Shown here one piece after another: positions 33,831-45,514 of a stretch of DNA of 64,000 bases (position 1 is its first letter; every line of letters begins with the position of its first letter). The notes under the pieces were generated by a model. That model searched no databases. It was not told the DNA's origin and saw nothing but the letters and a program-made list of their open reading frames with translations. The translations under genes were made by a program, and so were the position numbers. The DNA is from Lineolata rhizophorae (Eukaryota; Ascomycota; Dothideomycetes; Lineolatales; Lineolataceae), in NCBI GenBank assembly GCA_010093515.1, contig MU001678.1, positions 698,758-762,757 on the forward strand, given 5' to 3'.

Positions 33831-34722
33831 TATTTCCCCGGTCCGTTCTCTGACCTGAACAGCTCCAAGCAAACCAAGCCCAAGCTACCAGGGACCAAGA
33901 TACTCAAGCTTCTCTTCCTCCTTCCGCACGCGCGCTCCAAAGGCCAGCAACAGCTCGAGAAAACCGCTCGGCTTTGCGCCCGCGTCGTGCGCGCGGCGTT
34001 GCTGTAGTCCGAATACGTGACGCGGGGGAGCGTGGAGAGGTGAGTCGTACTTGAGGCGTGCGCGGCCAATTGTCGTCGAATCTAGGTTTAGGCAAGGCGG
34101 TGTTGGGCTAGGTGGACAAGGTGCCGCGCGTGCGTGCCTGGCGGCGGGCGGGCGGGCAAAAAGAAAGTTCGTGGTGCGGGCGCCGGGCTTCCTCCCTCCC
34201 GCTCGTCGCGTGCGCGCGCCGGCTGGGCAGCGGGCAGACACCCCCCGGCCCGCACTGACGAAGGCGGAGCGGGACGCGCCAAGAGCTGTCTGCCCCGCTA
34301 AGACGGAAGCGGAATAGCGCGTTGCGCTAGCAACACCAAGTCGCGAAGAAGCATCGACCCCGGCGCGCCTTTTACTTGCAGCATCGTCAGTTCTTCGCAG
34401 ACCTTGTCACGCTCCTCTTCGTTTATACCTCTTCCGCAACCTTGGGTGGCGCAAAAGTGCTTCCGCAGGCCCCGCTGATTGGCGTGTTAAGCGCTGTTCG
34501 GCTACGTCGCTTTCGGCTACGGGTTTGCGCGCTTCAGCTCTTGCTTTGGCGCGGATCTTGACGTAACTTCACTGCTGCGCGCAAACATTCTCCCGCACAT
34601 TAACCCGCCCGCTCGCTTGCAAGGCTCCTAGAACAGACGCACGCACAGATATACATAACGCGCTGCGGCCTCTTGCTCTCTTCCTACCTACCCCTCCTAG
34701 TCTCGCAACGGCCTACGGCGCA
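33831..34722. promoter_or_regulatory. Divergent promoter region, BET3 and U5-40K
   Basis: A gap of 892 bp between divergent starts, GC-rich in its middle. C/T-rich stretches and short T runs occur near the U5-40K start. I see no coding or RNA gene. Confidence 0.45.
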
Positions 34723-36808
34723 ATGTCCTCCGAAAAGCGCCCCGCGTCCCAAGCCGCCTTCGGCTCCTCCCAGATCGTCAAGCGCCAGAAGTCCGACGCC
34801 AACATGGCCAACGGGTCGTCGACGGCGCTCACGACTGGTGCTGGCGCTGGTTCGCAGTCCCGAGCGCTCACCAAGGCGGTACGCTTACCCACCGTTTCTG
34901 CTGCTGCCACCTAGCATCACACATCCCAAGGGAGACAAGAAAGAGCTTCGCATTCTTGGAACGAGCTGGCGCGGATGCATTGGGCTGAGGCTGATGTGAA
35001 GGGTGCTACAGACAGGACGGCCGAGCGGGTTGCCTGCGCCGGTGATGGAGCTGGCTGGTACGTTGGGAGCTCCTGGCCTCTTCTTGAAGACAGTCTGTGC
35101 GGCGAGTGCAGGAAGATCGTGGACGTTGTTGCTAACGCGAAGCGCGGTGCGCGCTCTCTCTCTTTCGCAGGCCACACGGGTGAGGTTTTCGCCGCGCGGT
35201 TCGATCCCACGGGGCAGCACATCGCGTCGGGGTCCATGGACCGCTCCATACGTACGTGCCGTCCCTTCCTCCCTTCCTCCCTTCCCCCCCACTCCGCCTC
35301 CGCGCCATACCAAACGAATCCTTCTTTTCTGACGACGTCGTTCACTTCCAGTGCTGTGGCGCGCGACGGGCGACTGCGAGAACTACGGCGCGCTAAGCGG
35401 GCACAAGGGCGCGGTGCTGGACCTGCACTGGGCGCGCGACTCGCGCGCCATCTTCTCCGCCAGCGCCGACACGCACCTGGCGGCCTGGGACGCCGAGACG
35501 GGCCAGCGCCTGCGGCGCTACGTCGGCCACGAGGAGATTGTGAACTGCTTGGACGTGGCGAAGCGCGGGGAGGAGATCTTGCTAAGCGGGAGCGACGACG
35601 GGTATATAGGGGTGAGTTTTTTTGCCTTTTGACCCCAGCACAGCTCGTCCGCATCGAAACATCTCTGCCCGGTCCGGCAAGGGCTGTGGGGCTTGGTAGC
35701 AACCGGGTGGGAAGCGAAATGGGCTAACGGGAACGCGAACGCGAAACAAAACCCAGCTCTGGGACGCCCGCCAAAAAGAAGCGATATCCTTCCTGGAGAC
35801 GCCCTTCCCCGTCACGGCGCTCGCGCTCTCCGAGGCCGGCAACGAGCTCTACACGGGCTCCATCGACAACGACGTCAAGGTGTGGGACGTGCGCAAGCGC
35901 GCCCCCGTCTACGCATTGCTCGGCCACGCCGACACCGTCACCTCGCTGGCCGTCTCGCCCGACGGCGCCCAGCTGCTGTCGCACTCGTTCGACGCCGCCG
36001 TGCGCACCTGGGACGTCCGCCCCTTCGCCCCGCCCGATCGCGCCCTGCGCACCTACGATGGCGTCCAGATGGGCCTGGAGCGCAACCTGTGCAGGGCGTG
36101 CTGGGATGGCGAGGGGAAGAGGATCGCGGCCGCGGGCGGCGACGGCGCCGCCGTCGTGTGGGAGGCGTGGAGCGCGAGGCTGGTGAGTAGGTTGCCGGGG
36201 CATAGGGGCGCGGTGAATGACGTGAGGTTTAAGCCGGGGGATGGGTCGATTGGTGAGTTGAGGTTTAATTTTTTTTTTTTTTTTCCCCTCTTATCTTCCG
36301 CTTCTTTTTTGCTCGTTGTTCTTCATGTGTGCGTGCTTGGTACTATCCTGTCAGGGGCTTTCTCCTGTCCGCTTTTAGCTTTCACTTTCCCTTGGATGCA
36401 AGGCGTGGAAATTTGACGTGTTGTTTGATGGATTTGCTCTGCTCTCTTGGTGCTTCTTGGTCTTGTACTCTGCTCACTATTATTCTGTCATCCGATCCTT
36501 TTTTTTTTTTTTCCTTCGCCATGAGAACGCCTTGGTTTTGAGGATTTCGCCGCGTTCAATTTCGTTTCTTGGCTTATTCATGCTTCTCTTCTGCTTAAAA
36601 TTTCGTCCCCGCAACATTCCCTCCCGGGTGCCGAGGCGGGAATTCCCCCGCCTTGTTTTGCCAACGCCATCGAGATGAAGGGTTGAAACGACGGCATAAT
36701 CGCGCAAGCACGGCTTTTTGGCTGACGGCGTGGGCCCTTGGCCCCGTTTCGCTTCTAGTTCTCTCCGCCTCGTCGGACCGCACGATGCTGCTGGGTGAAG
36801 TGGTCTAA
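34723..36808 (+). CDS. U5 snRNP 40-kDa WD40 protein (SNRNP40/Cwf17/Spf38 type)
   Basis: Nuclear splicing factor that sits on Prp8 in the U5 snRNP. Six exons fit in phase: 34723–34878, 35012–35057, 35171–35251, 35352–35611, 35757–36252 and 36759–36808, giving 362 aa. After a disordered N-terminus come seven WD40 repeats: GHTGEVFAARFDPTGQHIAS with MDRSILLW, GHKGAVLDLHWARDS with DTHLAAWD, GHEEIVNCLDVAKRGEE, then FPVTALALSEAGNELYTG with DNDVKVWD, GHADTVTSLAVSPDGAQLLS with RTWD, the long MGLERNLCRACWDGEGKRI repeat, and GHRGAVNDVRFKPGDG. Exon 6 adds IVLSASSDRTMLLGEVV, closing the last blade with the family ending LLGE. The final intron (36253–36758, 506 nt) is far longer than the others and holds T-runs. 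Confidence 0.9.
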
Positions 36809-39482
36809 GCCTCTCCGGGAAAAGGCAGACAGGCGGAGTTAGGTGATCGAAGATATCCGAAAGCGGAAGTGCCGGGAACCAGAGAATGAGGAAACATCAC
36901 TTTTGCGGATCAGACGTACCGCGTACCGCGGATAGACGGCGCTTTGGGTTGGCCGAGGCGGTGCCTCTGAGGCGGTTGGTGTCGCAAGGGGCCCGTGGTG
37001 GGGTTCATGGCTTGAGTCAAGGGATTTCGCAAGACGGATCGCCGCGAGCGTGATGCCCGGATTTTTGGCGACCTCGGGACTGGGGGGAGGGTGAAAAGTA
37101 ATGGCGCATTATGTATGTGCGATGCACGGGAAGAAGAGCATTATCAGCTGCGCCTTATGCCTGGGTGTTGGTGGCGTGCGGCGTAGGTGCGGAGTCTGTA
37201 CAGTATGTGGCACAGGCCGGCGATGGTGATGGGACATGTAGTAGCATTGGGCCTTTTTTTTCCCTCAAGTTGTTGGATCGGCGTGCTTCAGGTAAGGAGT
37301 CAACCGTGATCCGGGTATCTGACCTGAAGAGCACGAAGACGGCATGGGTCGTTGCTGTGGACCAAGTTGAGTGCCGGGAGTCGGGCTGTTTAGTGCATCG
37401 GCGAAAGCACTCTGTATAGGCAGCAAAACATGTCTACGGGCCGTCGCATCTAGCTACATACACCGAGCAGCACATGCTGCCACTAAAGCCGATCCCACGA
37501 CCAATAAATCGCCACGACGGCTCGAGTCCCGCCCGACGCGAACGCGAGCGAAGCCAACGCCCGCGACGCGCACGGCATATGTATTCGCCCGCCACCAAAA
37601 CGCCACCACCCAGGCGCGTCTCTTTCCCGCGCGTCCAACACCAAGCGACGTTGGCCCTGTTGGCCCCCCTCCCGCAGCCGGCCGCACCAAGCTCGCATTA
37701 GCGGGAAAAGACAGCGCCCCTCCCGGCCCCTCCCGGCCCTTTTTTTCTTGCATTCGAAAGGGCCCTTTCGGTCCCTGGCGCGGCCCGCGACCGAAAGCGG
37801 CTGCCCGTCGTCCCTGGACGAAGCGATTGGCTCCGCGTTGCGCGTGCGCTCTCTCTCACCCTTCCCTCCCCACCCCCTCCCCTCCCCATCGGGGCAGGGC
37901 TGAAACGGCGCAACTGGCACCCCGGGTTTCATGTGCGCCAGGGGCAAGCGGCCGAGCGGCCGGCACGCGAGGCAGCAAGGGAAAGCTCGAACACTGCGTG
38001 CGTCCGGGCCGGGCTAGCTTGAGCGGTGCGTTGTGCGTGCTGGGGGCCACAGTAGGTTAGGCATGGTGCGACGGGCGTTGGGCGCCCCCCGGCCTCGTTG
38101 GAGGTGCGCGGCGAGGCTGCCGAGCCGAGTGGTCCTGGAGCTTTGTTGCTGAGGCTCTCGCTCCTCCTACGTACCTCCTACCACCCACCCCCTCCCCTTG
38201 CCTTGCCCGCTAGACCACGGCCTGGTCCTTGGTGGCGGCGGTGGTGGTGGTAAGTTGTAGGCAGTTCTGGTTTCGTGCCACGCTCGCTCTCCGTCTCTCT
38301 TTCAAGTCGCTTTGCTGGAGTCCTTCTTTCAGTTTGTTCCACTTCTTTCATTGGTGTTCTCCACCTCCGTTGGCCGGCCGTTCCTGTCGTGTGCGTGTGT
38401 GAAGCTCCGTCCTCGCTGCGCGCTTCGTTGGCCGCCAGGTCGCTGTCCGCTTCTTGTGCCGTCGCGTTGTGGACATGCAGGTACGGAGCCGTACCTGCGG
38501 CCGGCTTGCTTCTCGTCGCCCTCACTCGCTGTCGTAGGCCCCCGTAGCCTCCACTACTTTCCCTTTCGGTTCTCGGCCAGACCCGTTTTCTCCTCGTACA
38601 TACTTTATTTTCTTCCCACCTTCTTGCCCTCGCTACCAATCAGGCCCCCATCTCGGTTCTTTTCTCCCGACGATGCTAGTTGCCATTCGTCTCTGACATT
38701 AGGTCTCTGGGTTTTCTTTGCTCTTTGATTTTCTCGTTGGACAGGCTCCAGTCGCTCCCGTTCGTCCAGAACCCACGTCTTTTCTTTCGCTTTCGTGGAG
38801 ATCCTCCGTCGCCGCCGCGGGCTGGGCCGCAAACCGGCGGTGGTCCACTCACTCCTACTACAAAATACAACACAAGCTCCAACCTGCCCTCTTTACCTCC
38901 ATTGGCTGGCACTGGCTCCTTGGGGATCGCACCGGGCTCCGGCTTCTTCCCCCGAGCTTTGTCGAATGGCCGTAGGGACCACCGGTTCATTCGCTGGTGC
39001 TGGTCCTGGCCGTTGCTCTAGGTCCTGATTCCGGCCCGCCTACCTACGCTCTTTCCTCCGTTCCCCTCCAGTCCTCGTGGCTTGCCCTCGACGCGGTTTC
39101 CCGTCGATCACACACGCTGTGGCACAGCTCGCCCGTGGAGGCACCAACAACAAACAACAGCGGTACTACTTAAGCGTGTCTCGCCTCCGCCGCACAACCA
39201 CGTGTGCGCGGGAATCTGGTTCCCACGGCGTAGGGACTGCGGGCGTCATTGACATTTTACCTGGAGCGGTGTGCCCCGCGCATTAAGCCGGGCTGTTTCT
39301 GGCTTCTACGCCGCACCCTTTCTTCTTCGCCCATCACACGCATACCGGGCGACCTCCTCCGCCTTTGCTCCACGACGCCACCAACAGCCTTTTATCGGCG
39401 ATCCAAAGCAGCTATCTAGCTGTCTCCTTCGTTATATTCTTCTTCGATCCCTTTCTACCAGGTCACCCTCCGATCTAGCAAA
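36809..39482. promoter_or_regulatory. Long gene-free region upstream of the membrane protein gene
   Basis: About 2.7 kb, largely GC-rich, with T/C-rich tracts (about 38,220–38,800). Small open frames occur on both strands, but none has family features. A promoter and a long 5' leader for the gene at 39483 are likely. The part next to U5-40K should carry its 3' UTR. Confidence 0.4.
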
Positions 39483-41775
39483 ATGCCTCTCCCATCCTTC
39501 AACTTCCCCCGTCCATGGCGGGCGCCGCCCGAACAAGACCACCCGGCCCACCGCCACGGCACCAACCCACCCCCGACCGGCTCGCCCGACATCCAATCCT
39601 CGGTCCGCGGCCTCCTCTTCAGCCGCTCCCCAGACCCCAACGCCCCTTCCCCCTCCATGTACTCGCAACCCACCATGTTCGACCCGTCCCCCAACAGCCG
39701 CAACTCGACACCCAAGCTCCCGGACCTCGCCTTCCTGGGCCGACCATCCGGGCGCACGCTCCGACACGCCGACGGCGACATCGGCAGCGTCGGCGCCCGC
39801 GCCCGCGGCGACGACGACGACGACGCCGCCAGCGACGACGCCATCCTCCCCGTCCGCTCCCCCACAGCCGGCGCCAGCGACGCCGCCGCCGCCGCCGTCC
39901 CTCCACTCTTCGCCCGCGCTTCCGCCGACGGCCACCAGCGCCCCGCCCCCGCCCCCGCCGTCCACCCCGCCGACGCGCAGGCCCGCCAGGCCGTCCGTGA
40001 CATGGACGCCGCGGCCGCGGCCGACGCCGACGCCGACGCCGCTGCGCGGGCTGTGTTCGAGGCGCTGGACGAGCAGGAGCGCAGGCGGAGGGAGGGGCGG
40101 CGGGGCCGGCGGCGGCGGGGCGAGGGAGGGGAGGGGCGGAGTGGGAGTGGGAGTGGGAGCGGGAGGAGGAGGGATGGGGGGAGGGGTCGTGGACATGGGC
40201 ATGGACATGGACATGGACGTGGGCATGGGCACGGCCATGGGAGATACGCGAGCGTGGATCCGGAGACGGAGGAGTTGGCGGGGGTGGTTGCCGTGGGGCG
40301 GAGGGAGAGAGATGGGAGCGGGGAGGCGGAGAGGCGGAGGCGGAGGAGAAGGAGGAGGAGGAGGGCGCATGATGAGGGGGCGGATGCGGGCGCCGAGGGG
40401 CTCGTGGGTGCGGACCAGGGCGACACGTACTCGGTTGGTCATAGGGGCTACAGGCGCGGCGCGTGGCTGCGGAAGAAGAAGAATGGCGAGAGGGGTGGCG
40501 TTTGCTTCCCGTTTGTGCGGAGCAGGGCCGCTAGGTCCAAGTGCGTGTGTTGTTTGATTTCGGGCCTGTTTTTGGCGGCGGTTTTGACCATTTGTGAGTC
40601 CTATTTTCTTTCTCCTCCGTTTATTCTCCTTCTGCCCCCATTTTGTTTCGTGCTTTCTACCATTTCTCTTTATGTGGGGTCACGTGTACGGCTTGTACTC
40701 AGTCGTGACGTCGGGCTTGGGCCAGTTGGGTTTGCAGGCCATTTCCGGGTTCGTGGCGGAGAGCAGTCCGCAAATAGCGCCAAGGGGAGGGTGGTTTCAG
40801 CGCGCATTTAGCCGCATGAACGGTCCCTTTACCTGCATGATCGGAGCTTCGTCCGGCAGCACTACCCTTGTCCCATTACGGTCTCCACACTCGACTGCCC
40901 TCGACCCCAGCCCAACCCAACAGCATTGCCGCATCACGTGTCTTCCGTTTACCTTCTACCAGGCGAACCAGTTTAACTAACCGCCTACAAACGCACAGAC
41001 CTCTCCATCGCCCTCACCCGCAGCACTCTCGGCCAGGAGCTCCACGTCCTCTTCATCCTCGTCATTCTCTGCACCACCATTATCTTCTGCCACTCGCTGA
41101 TCCGGCTATGCATGCTGGCGATCCGGCCGCAGTCGGCGCTTGCCGACGAGGAGAACCAGCAGCCGCGCATCCCGAGCATGACGGGGCCAGAAGGGTTCCA
41201 TCCGATCAGGCCCATCAGGGTCCATCTGGCGCGCGACGAGGAGATCGCGAACGGTGAGGACGACGAGGGCGCCGCGCGGGAAGGAGCGGAGACGGCCGAG
41301 AAGGGCCTCATGGCGCCGCCGCCCGCGTACGGCCTTTGGAGGTCTAGCGTGGTATGTATACGTCCTCCTTTCCCACCTTACGCCCGCAACGCCGGGTCAA
41401 ACGCACTCCGATCTCGCGCTTGGCTGGCGCGCAGCGCGCAGGCCCTGCCCCGAGCTAACCCGGCCCGTCTCCCAGCGCGTCGACCCCAACCTCCTCCACT
41501 GGCAGCGCAACCCGTCCGTCTCGTCCGAGTCCGCCCCCGGCGCCGCCGCCGCCGCCGCTGCCGTCGAGTCTAGCTCCGGCTCCGCCGTCTCGGCGAGCCC
41601 GCGCGACGCTGCCCCCGACGCGGCGAGTTCCAGGCCGAGGCCCGAGTTGGGCCCGCGCCCGCCGTCGTACGCGAGCGACGACGGCGTCGATTACGTCGTC
41701 GAGGCCGCGCCGAGGTCGACGGTTATTTTCCCGAGTAGGCCGGGCAGCGGGGTGCATCCTGCGTGGAGGGTTTGA
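39483..41775 (+). CDS. Two-pass membrane protein with Gly-His repeat, function unknown
   Basis: I do not recognise a named family; it looks like a conserved fungal membrane protein. Three exons, 39483–40593, 40999–41351 and 41476–41775, give 587 aa. The first 360 residues are disordered: Pro/Ser-rich start, Ala/Asp repeats (ADADADAAA), Arg-rich runs, and at about residues 234–258 a (Gly-His)n repeat broken by arginines. Two membrane helices follow, CVCCLISGLFLAAVLTIY (split by intron 1) and HVLFILVILCTTIIFC. After them come IRPQSALADEENQQPRIPSM, the motif MAPPPAYGLWRSSVRVDPNLLHWQR over intron 2, and a disordered tail with PRPPSYASDDGVDYVVE. PPxY-like motifs (PPAY, PPSY) may bind WW-domain ubiquitin ligases. 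Intron 1 is 405 nt. Confidence 0.72.
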
Positions 41776-42928
41776 GTCGGAGGGGTTGGGGTGAGTTGCT
41801 GGTCGTGGTGGTCGTTTTTGTATTTGGCTAGGGTGCGGGAGGAGAGCTTGGGATGTGGATGATGGAAGGGTTGGTGGTTCGTGGTGCTCTGTTTTTAAGT
41901 CGGCCGGAAGGGTGTCCTTCACATAGTCTCCTGTCGGCGAGGCTGATGGGTTTGCCGGTTCTTATCCTGGCTTTTACTGCGGCCTTTCCAGATTGGTGGT
42001 GGAGTAGACGGAGTCTGTCGGGGTGACCTCCCCCATTTTTGGTTCGTTTATGTTTCTATTAGATGTTTCTCGAGAATGCGTTTTAGCGTGGGGGTTCTCT
42101 CTGTCCTTGTTTATCTATGCCTTTCTAGTCTCCGACTCGTATCTTCTTCTCCTAGTTTATTCGACTGGTGGTGTAGTGCATGTTGTTGTGTTGTCTGCTG
42201 GCACCTGTCTTGACACTCGAACAATGGCCGGGCGTAGCAACATGTGTACAAAGATGTTGGTATGCAATGATGTCGGTTATAGTTAGAAACGCTATATTCC
42301 TTTGTTTGGTAAATGGTCGTTGCGGACTTGCTGTTGCTTTAGTGAAGCGGGACTGACGACAGATCTTGAGATACGAGATGCATTCACGAATTTACAACTT
42401 TTTGGGTATAGCAAAGTTTATATTGGGCCAGCTGTCTGGTCTGAATATATCTAATAGACGGTGCATTGGGGCATCGCGAACATGCGGTCAAGGGACAGTT
42501 GCATTCGGAAAGTGAAGCCGTGGATGTTTCGCACCCCCGAACCGACAGTAATCCGGCAAGGCACGGGGAATACGCGATAACCTGGTAGATCAGAGCTTCT
42601 ACATACGCCCATTAGTTCCTTCCATGCTTCCTTTTAAATGTCGGATTTCATGCACTGCTTCAATATTTGCCGAATCGATCGGACCCGACTTTGCTGGGGA
42701 GGCTGGTGGCTTTTGTATGCGGTTTCGCACTTTCGCAATCTACAAGGGACTTTTCTGCATCGCGATCGCGACGGCTGGATACGCGCCTTCAGCGCTGTGG
42801 GCTTCGCCCAACTACATGCTCGCGACAACTGACACGTGAGATATCTTGAAAGGGTAATACTGGGAAAATGGGCCTGCTTCACATACGATGGGGTTATATT
42901 TTGAAGGAGCTAAATTTATAACGAATTT
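41776..42928. other. Intergenic region
   Basis: About 1.15 kb between the membrane protein gene and the tRNA. T-rich sequence follows the stop codon and probably holds the 3' UTR. No repeat or further gene is seen. This is where the dense core-gene part of the window ends. Confidence 0.45.
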
Positions 42929-43022
42929 GCCCGGCTAGCGCAATTGGTAAGAGCGTAAGACTTTTAGCACCTTGCCGTGTGAAGAGATCTTAAGGTTGTG
43001 AGTTCGAGCCTCACGTCGGGCG
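42929..43022 (+). tRNA. tRNA-Lys (anticodon UUU) with a 20-nt intron
   Basis: A full cloverleaf is visible. The acceptor stem is GCCCGGC (42929) with GTCGGGC (43015), and the discriminator is G. The D-arm carries the A box TAGCGCAATTGG. The anticodon stem is TAAGA/TCTTA and the loop CTTTTA-A with anticodon TTT at 42963–42965. The T-arm is GTGAG-TTCGAGC-CTCAC. The intron (42967–42986) lies one base after the anticodon, the canonical place. CCA is not encoded, as usual for eukaryotes. Confidence 0.95.
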
Positions 43023-43558
43023 AATCATTCTTTTGCTCACTTTTACCTTTTGTACGCCTTCACAATATCTTGCCAAGTATCATCACAGTTGCAAATGGAT
43101 ATCTCATTTATAGTATCGCGTATATTCTATCTACCTAGCCGTGCGACCTACCATGCTCGACAGGACAATAAGCCACAAGCGTCTGCTAACTCCTTATACA
43201 TCGCTCTCCTCCCACTTCACCTGCATAGCCTCGTTAGCCCGTCTCCGACTAGTAGTCTCAGCCTTGCAGATCCCCGCTCGAGGCACACTTGCTCCTTGAG
43301 TACGCCCCGTAGCAACGAACTCCGCCTGGCTAGAAAGGGCGTCGGTTGGTATTTTAACGATCTTTTTTGTCTTGCTGCCTGGATTTGTGTCACCTTAGAC
43401 AGAAAGCCCGTGGACAAACAGTATTTAAGCTTGATTGCCGCGCATTGTTTTTTTCGCGCATCATATTTCGAAAGGCTCTATGGAGATGTGCTAGGCTGGT
43501 TTTTTTTCAAGCCCTGGCCTATCGTATTTGATTTCCCGTCGTATCACAATCCTTAAAA
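43023..43558. other. Intergenic region
   Basis: About 540 bp between the tRNA and the CorA-like gene. A T-run follows the tRNA (CATTCTTTTGC) and could help end RNA polymerase III transcription. A short frame at 43050–43556 shows no family features. Promoter sequence for the next gene is expected here. Confidence 0.4.
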
Positions 43559-45283
43559 ATGACCCAAACGCAACAGCCTGAACTCGTACGGTCAAACATA
43601 GATGCCGTGGTTCAGCAACACGCCGGTCGCTTTTCTGCGACGTCAAAAGTAGATCTGTACGAGCTTCGGAGTGGTGTAGCTGTTTGGAGAGAAGGCCTCG
43701 ATGATACTTCGTTGCGGCAAGCTCTAAGGCTGGAAGAGCAGCACGACGAAGAGGGCGGCGTGCTCGTAAGAGCGATGTAAGGCTTCCTTCATGCTAGCTA
43801 AGGTTTGGCAGTTAGACAAAAGCCTAGGTTAACAAGATACTGTCTGGCTTTGCGAGAGCTCAAACTTATCTGGCTTCTGAGCTGCCTGATGCGCCATGAT
43901 CTCCCCAAGCTTACCATTTAACGCAGATTTATTCCATACGTGGAGTCAGCATCTTGCCGCTTGCATCTCACAGTTCATGCGTTGCTTTTCTTATCCCGAG
44001 CGTTTGGCTTTCCGGAGAGCTTTTTCGAGGGCATGTTCAATGCTCAGGTATGGGAGGGAAATGCTTGCTTCACCGAGTTCGGCGACCAAGACCATCCAAC
44101 CCGAATATGTACCACTGCCCTTTCCTAGTGCTTTATGGAGCAACTGGCATAATAGCTTATCATTTGCGCTAGCGATATTTCACCGGGACGAATGCGGTTG
44201 GAACGAACGTTTCCAGATCACGTCCGTCGTCGACTTTTCTAGCAAACAAGTGACATATCTGGTGATCGGATGCCCCGAAAGTTCCCTTTCGCGCATCAAG
44301 ACTGGGGCGGTAGAGTCGCAGACAGTTCTACACTCTCTTCTCGGGCTGGACACGCTTCTTCTGGACGACTGCTTCCGACAGTGGAAGCAGCTCATCAATC
44401 GGTACCGAGCGGAGCTCCTGGACTACGTGAGACTGCTCTCAGTTGATATCTTGCTGGAGGCCTTTTGCTAATATGCCCGCGATTCGAAATAGGAGTATGA
44501 AGATCCCGAAGTGCACGGAGACATGCGGGCGGCCAAAATCCGCCTCCATAACCTCTGCTCAGACCTGCACCGCCTATGCGCCCACTTGGGCGACTTTATC
44601 GAGCGTGGCGACTTCCTCGTCCGAGCGTACGCCCACGTCCACAGCTGCATCAAAGCTCAACCTGGCCAATCGAGGGCAAGCTGGATACGACTACAGCATG
44701 CACGAACGGACGAGATGATCGCGTACCTCATCAGTAGTGCAAAGACGTGTCGGGCGTGGGCGCAGGACTATCTTGGGAGGGCCAACACGAGGGAGAACAT
44801 TGTTTGGCATTTCTCTGCCCAGAGGAATTCCAACATCAACGAGGAGAACTCGAGGATCAATATTGGAATTGCGTCCCTGACGAGGGACATTGCGAAGGAG
44901 GCGCATAAAGATAGTAGGGCTATGGTCGCGCTGAATGTGCTCGCTGTCGCGTTCTTGCCGGGTACTTTTGTTGCGGTATGCTTCCGCCGTTATGGCAAGT
45001 GCTACCGCTTTGAGTAGCAAGGCTAATACAATTGGCGCAGGGTATTTTCAGCATGGTCTTCTTCACATCGTCCGACGGTTCTCCTGGTTTCCACACTTCG
45101 GGTTGGCTGTGGCTGTACTTTATTATCACGGTTCCTTTAACAGCCGTCACATTCTTTGCTTGGCGGGGCTGGAGACGACGGACGCGCCGGAAAGACCTCG
45201 ATTCCGAGGAAGCTGTGTTCGGTTCTAACCTGAGCTCTAGTGAATCGGCATATCCGTTGGGCTGTGTGAGAAACACGATTTGA
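43559..45283 (+). CDS. CorA-like membrane protein (fungal expanded family), possibly damaged
   Basis: Member of the large ascomycete family annotated as CorA-like Mg2+/Zn2+ transporters, with a soluble N-terminal part and two C-terminal helices. Proposed exons are 43559–43776, 43927–44047, 44091–44426, 44493–44975 and 45041–45283. Family stretches include HALLFLSRAFGFPESFFEGM, NWHNSLSFALAIFHRDECGW, VTYLVIGCPESSLSRIKT, LLGLDTLLLDDCFRQWKQLI, and the hallmark VLAVAFLPGTFVA|GIFSMVFF. The last helix lies in SGWLWLYFIITVPLTAVTFF. The weak point is 44048–44110: either a 43-nt intron with a poor acceptor (CCAAG), or a coding stretch (VWEGNACFTEFGDQ) followed by a one-base frame change near 44100. The second reading would make it a young pseudogene. 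The usual GMN motif of true CorA channels is absent, as in most fungal relatives. Confidence 0.7.
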
Positions 45284-45498
45284 GTAGATAAACGTGGTGA
45301 TGGGATTATGGTTGAGAGCTGAGACAGACTATAGACACACTCATATATATGTGGCTTTAGCACTTCCATCAACGGGTACACTAAGTCTATGGCCAGACTT
45401 TCGTCGTTGATAAATAGAAACGAATGATGAAATACTATATCTTCCACAGGTCGTAGCCACTATCGAATCTAAGAAGTAAGTGGCGGAACTTTGTGGCA
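45284..45498. other. Short 3' region before the LINE
   Basis: About 200 bp, probably the 3' UTR of the CorA-like gene. It ends at the left target-site duplication of the LINE. Confidence 0.4.
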
Positions 45499-45514
45499 CT
45501 GAAAACCGCGAGGC
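45499..45514. repeat. Target-site duplication, left copy (16 bp)
   Basis: CTGAAAACCGCGAGGC occurs here and, without mismatch, at 46470–46485. The two copies bracket the LINE exactly. Confidence 0.9.

Noticed and set aside
36253-36416. U5-40K protein ending at 36416
   Set aside because: That frame runs through T-rich intron sequence and lacks the family's last blade; exon 36759–36808 restores it.
39432-40442. Minus-strand open frames of 320–340 codons
   Set aside because: Antisense shadows of the repeat-rich N-terminus of the membrane protein gene. The plus-strand frame continues through two phase-correct introns into conserved membrane helices.
1-41775. A secondary-metabolite or other biosynthetic gene cluster
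   Set aside because: The neighbours are unrelated housekeeping, regulatory and transport genes; no backbone or tailoring enzymes are seen.
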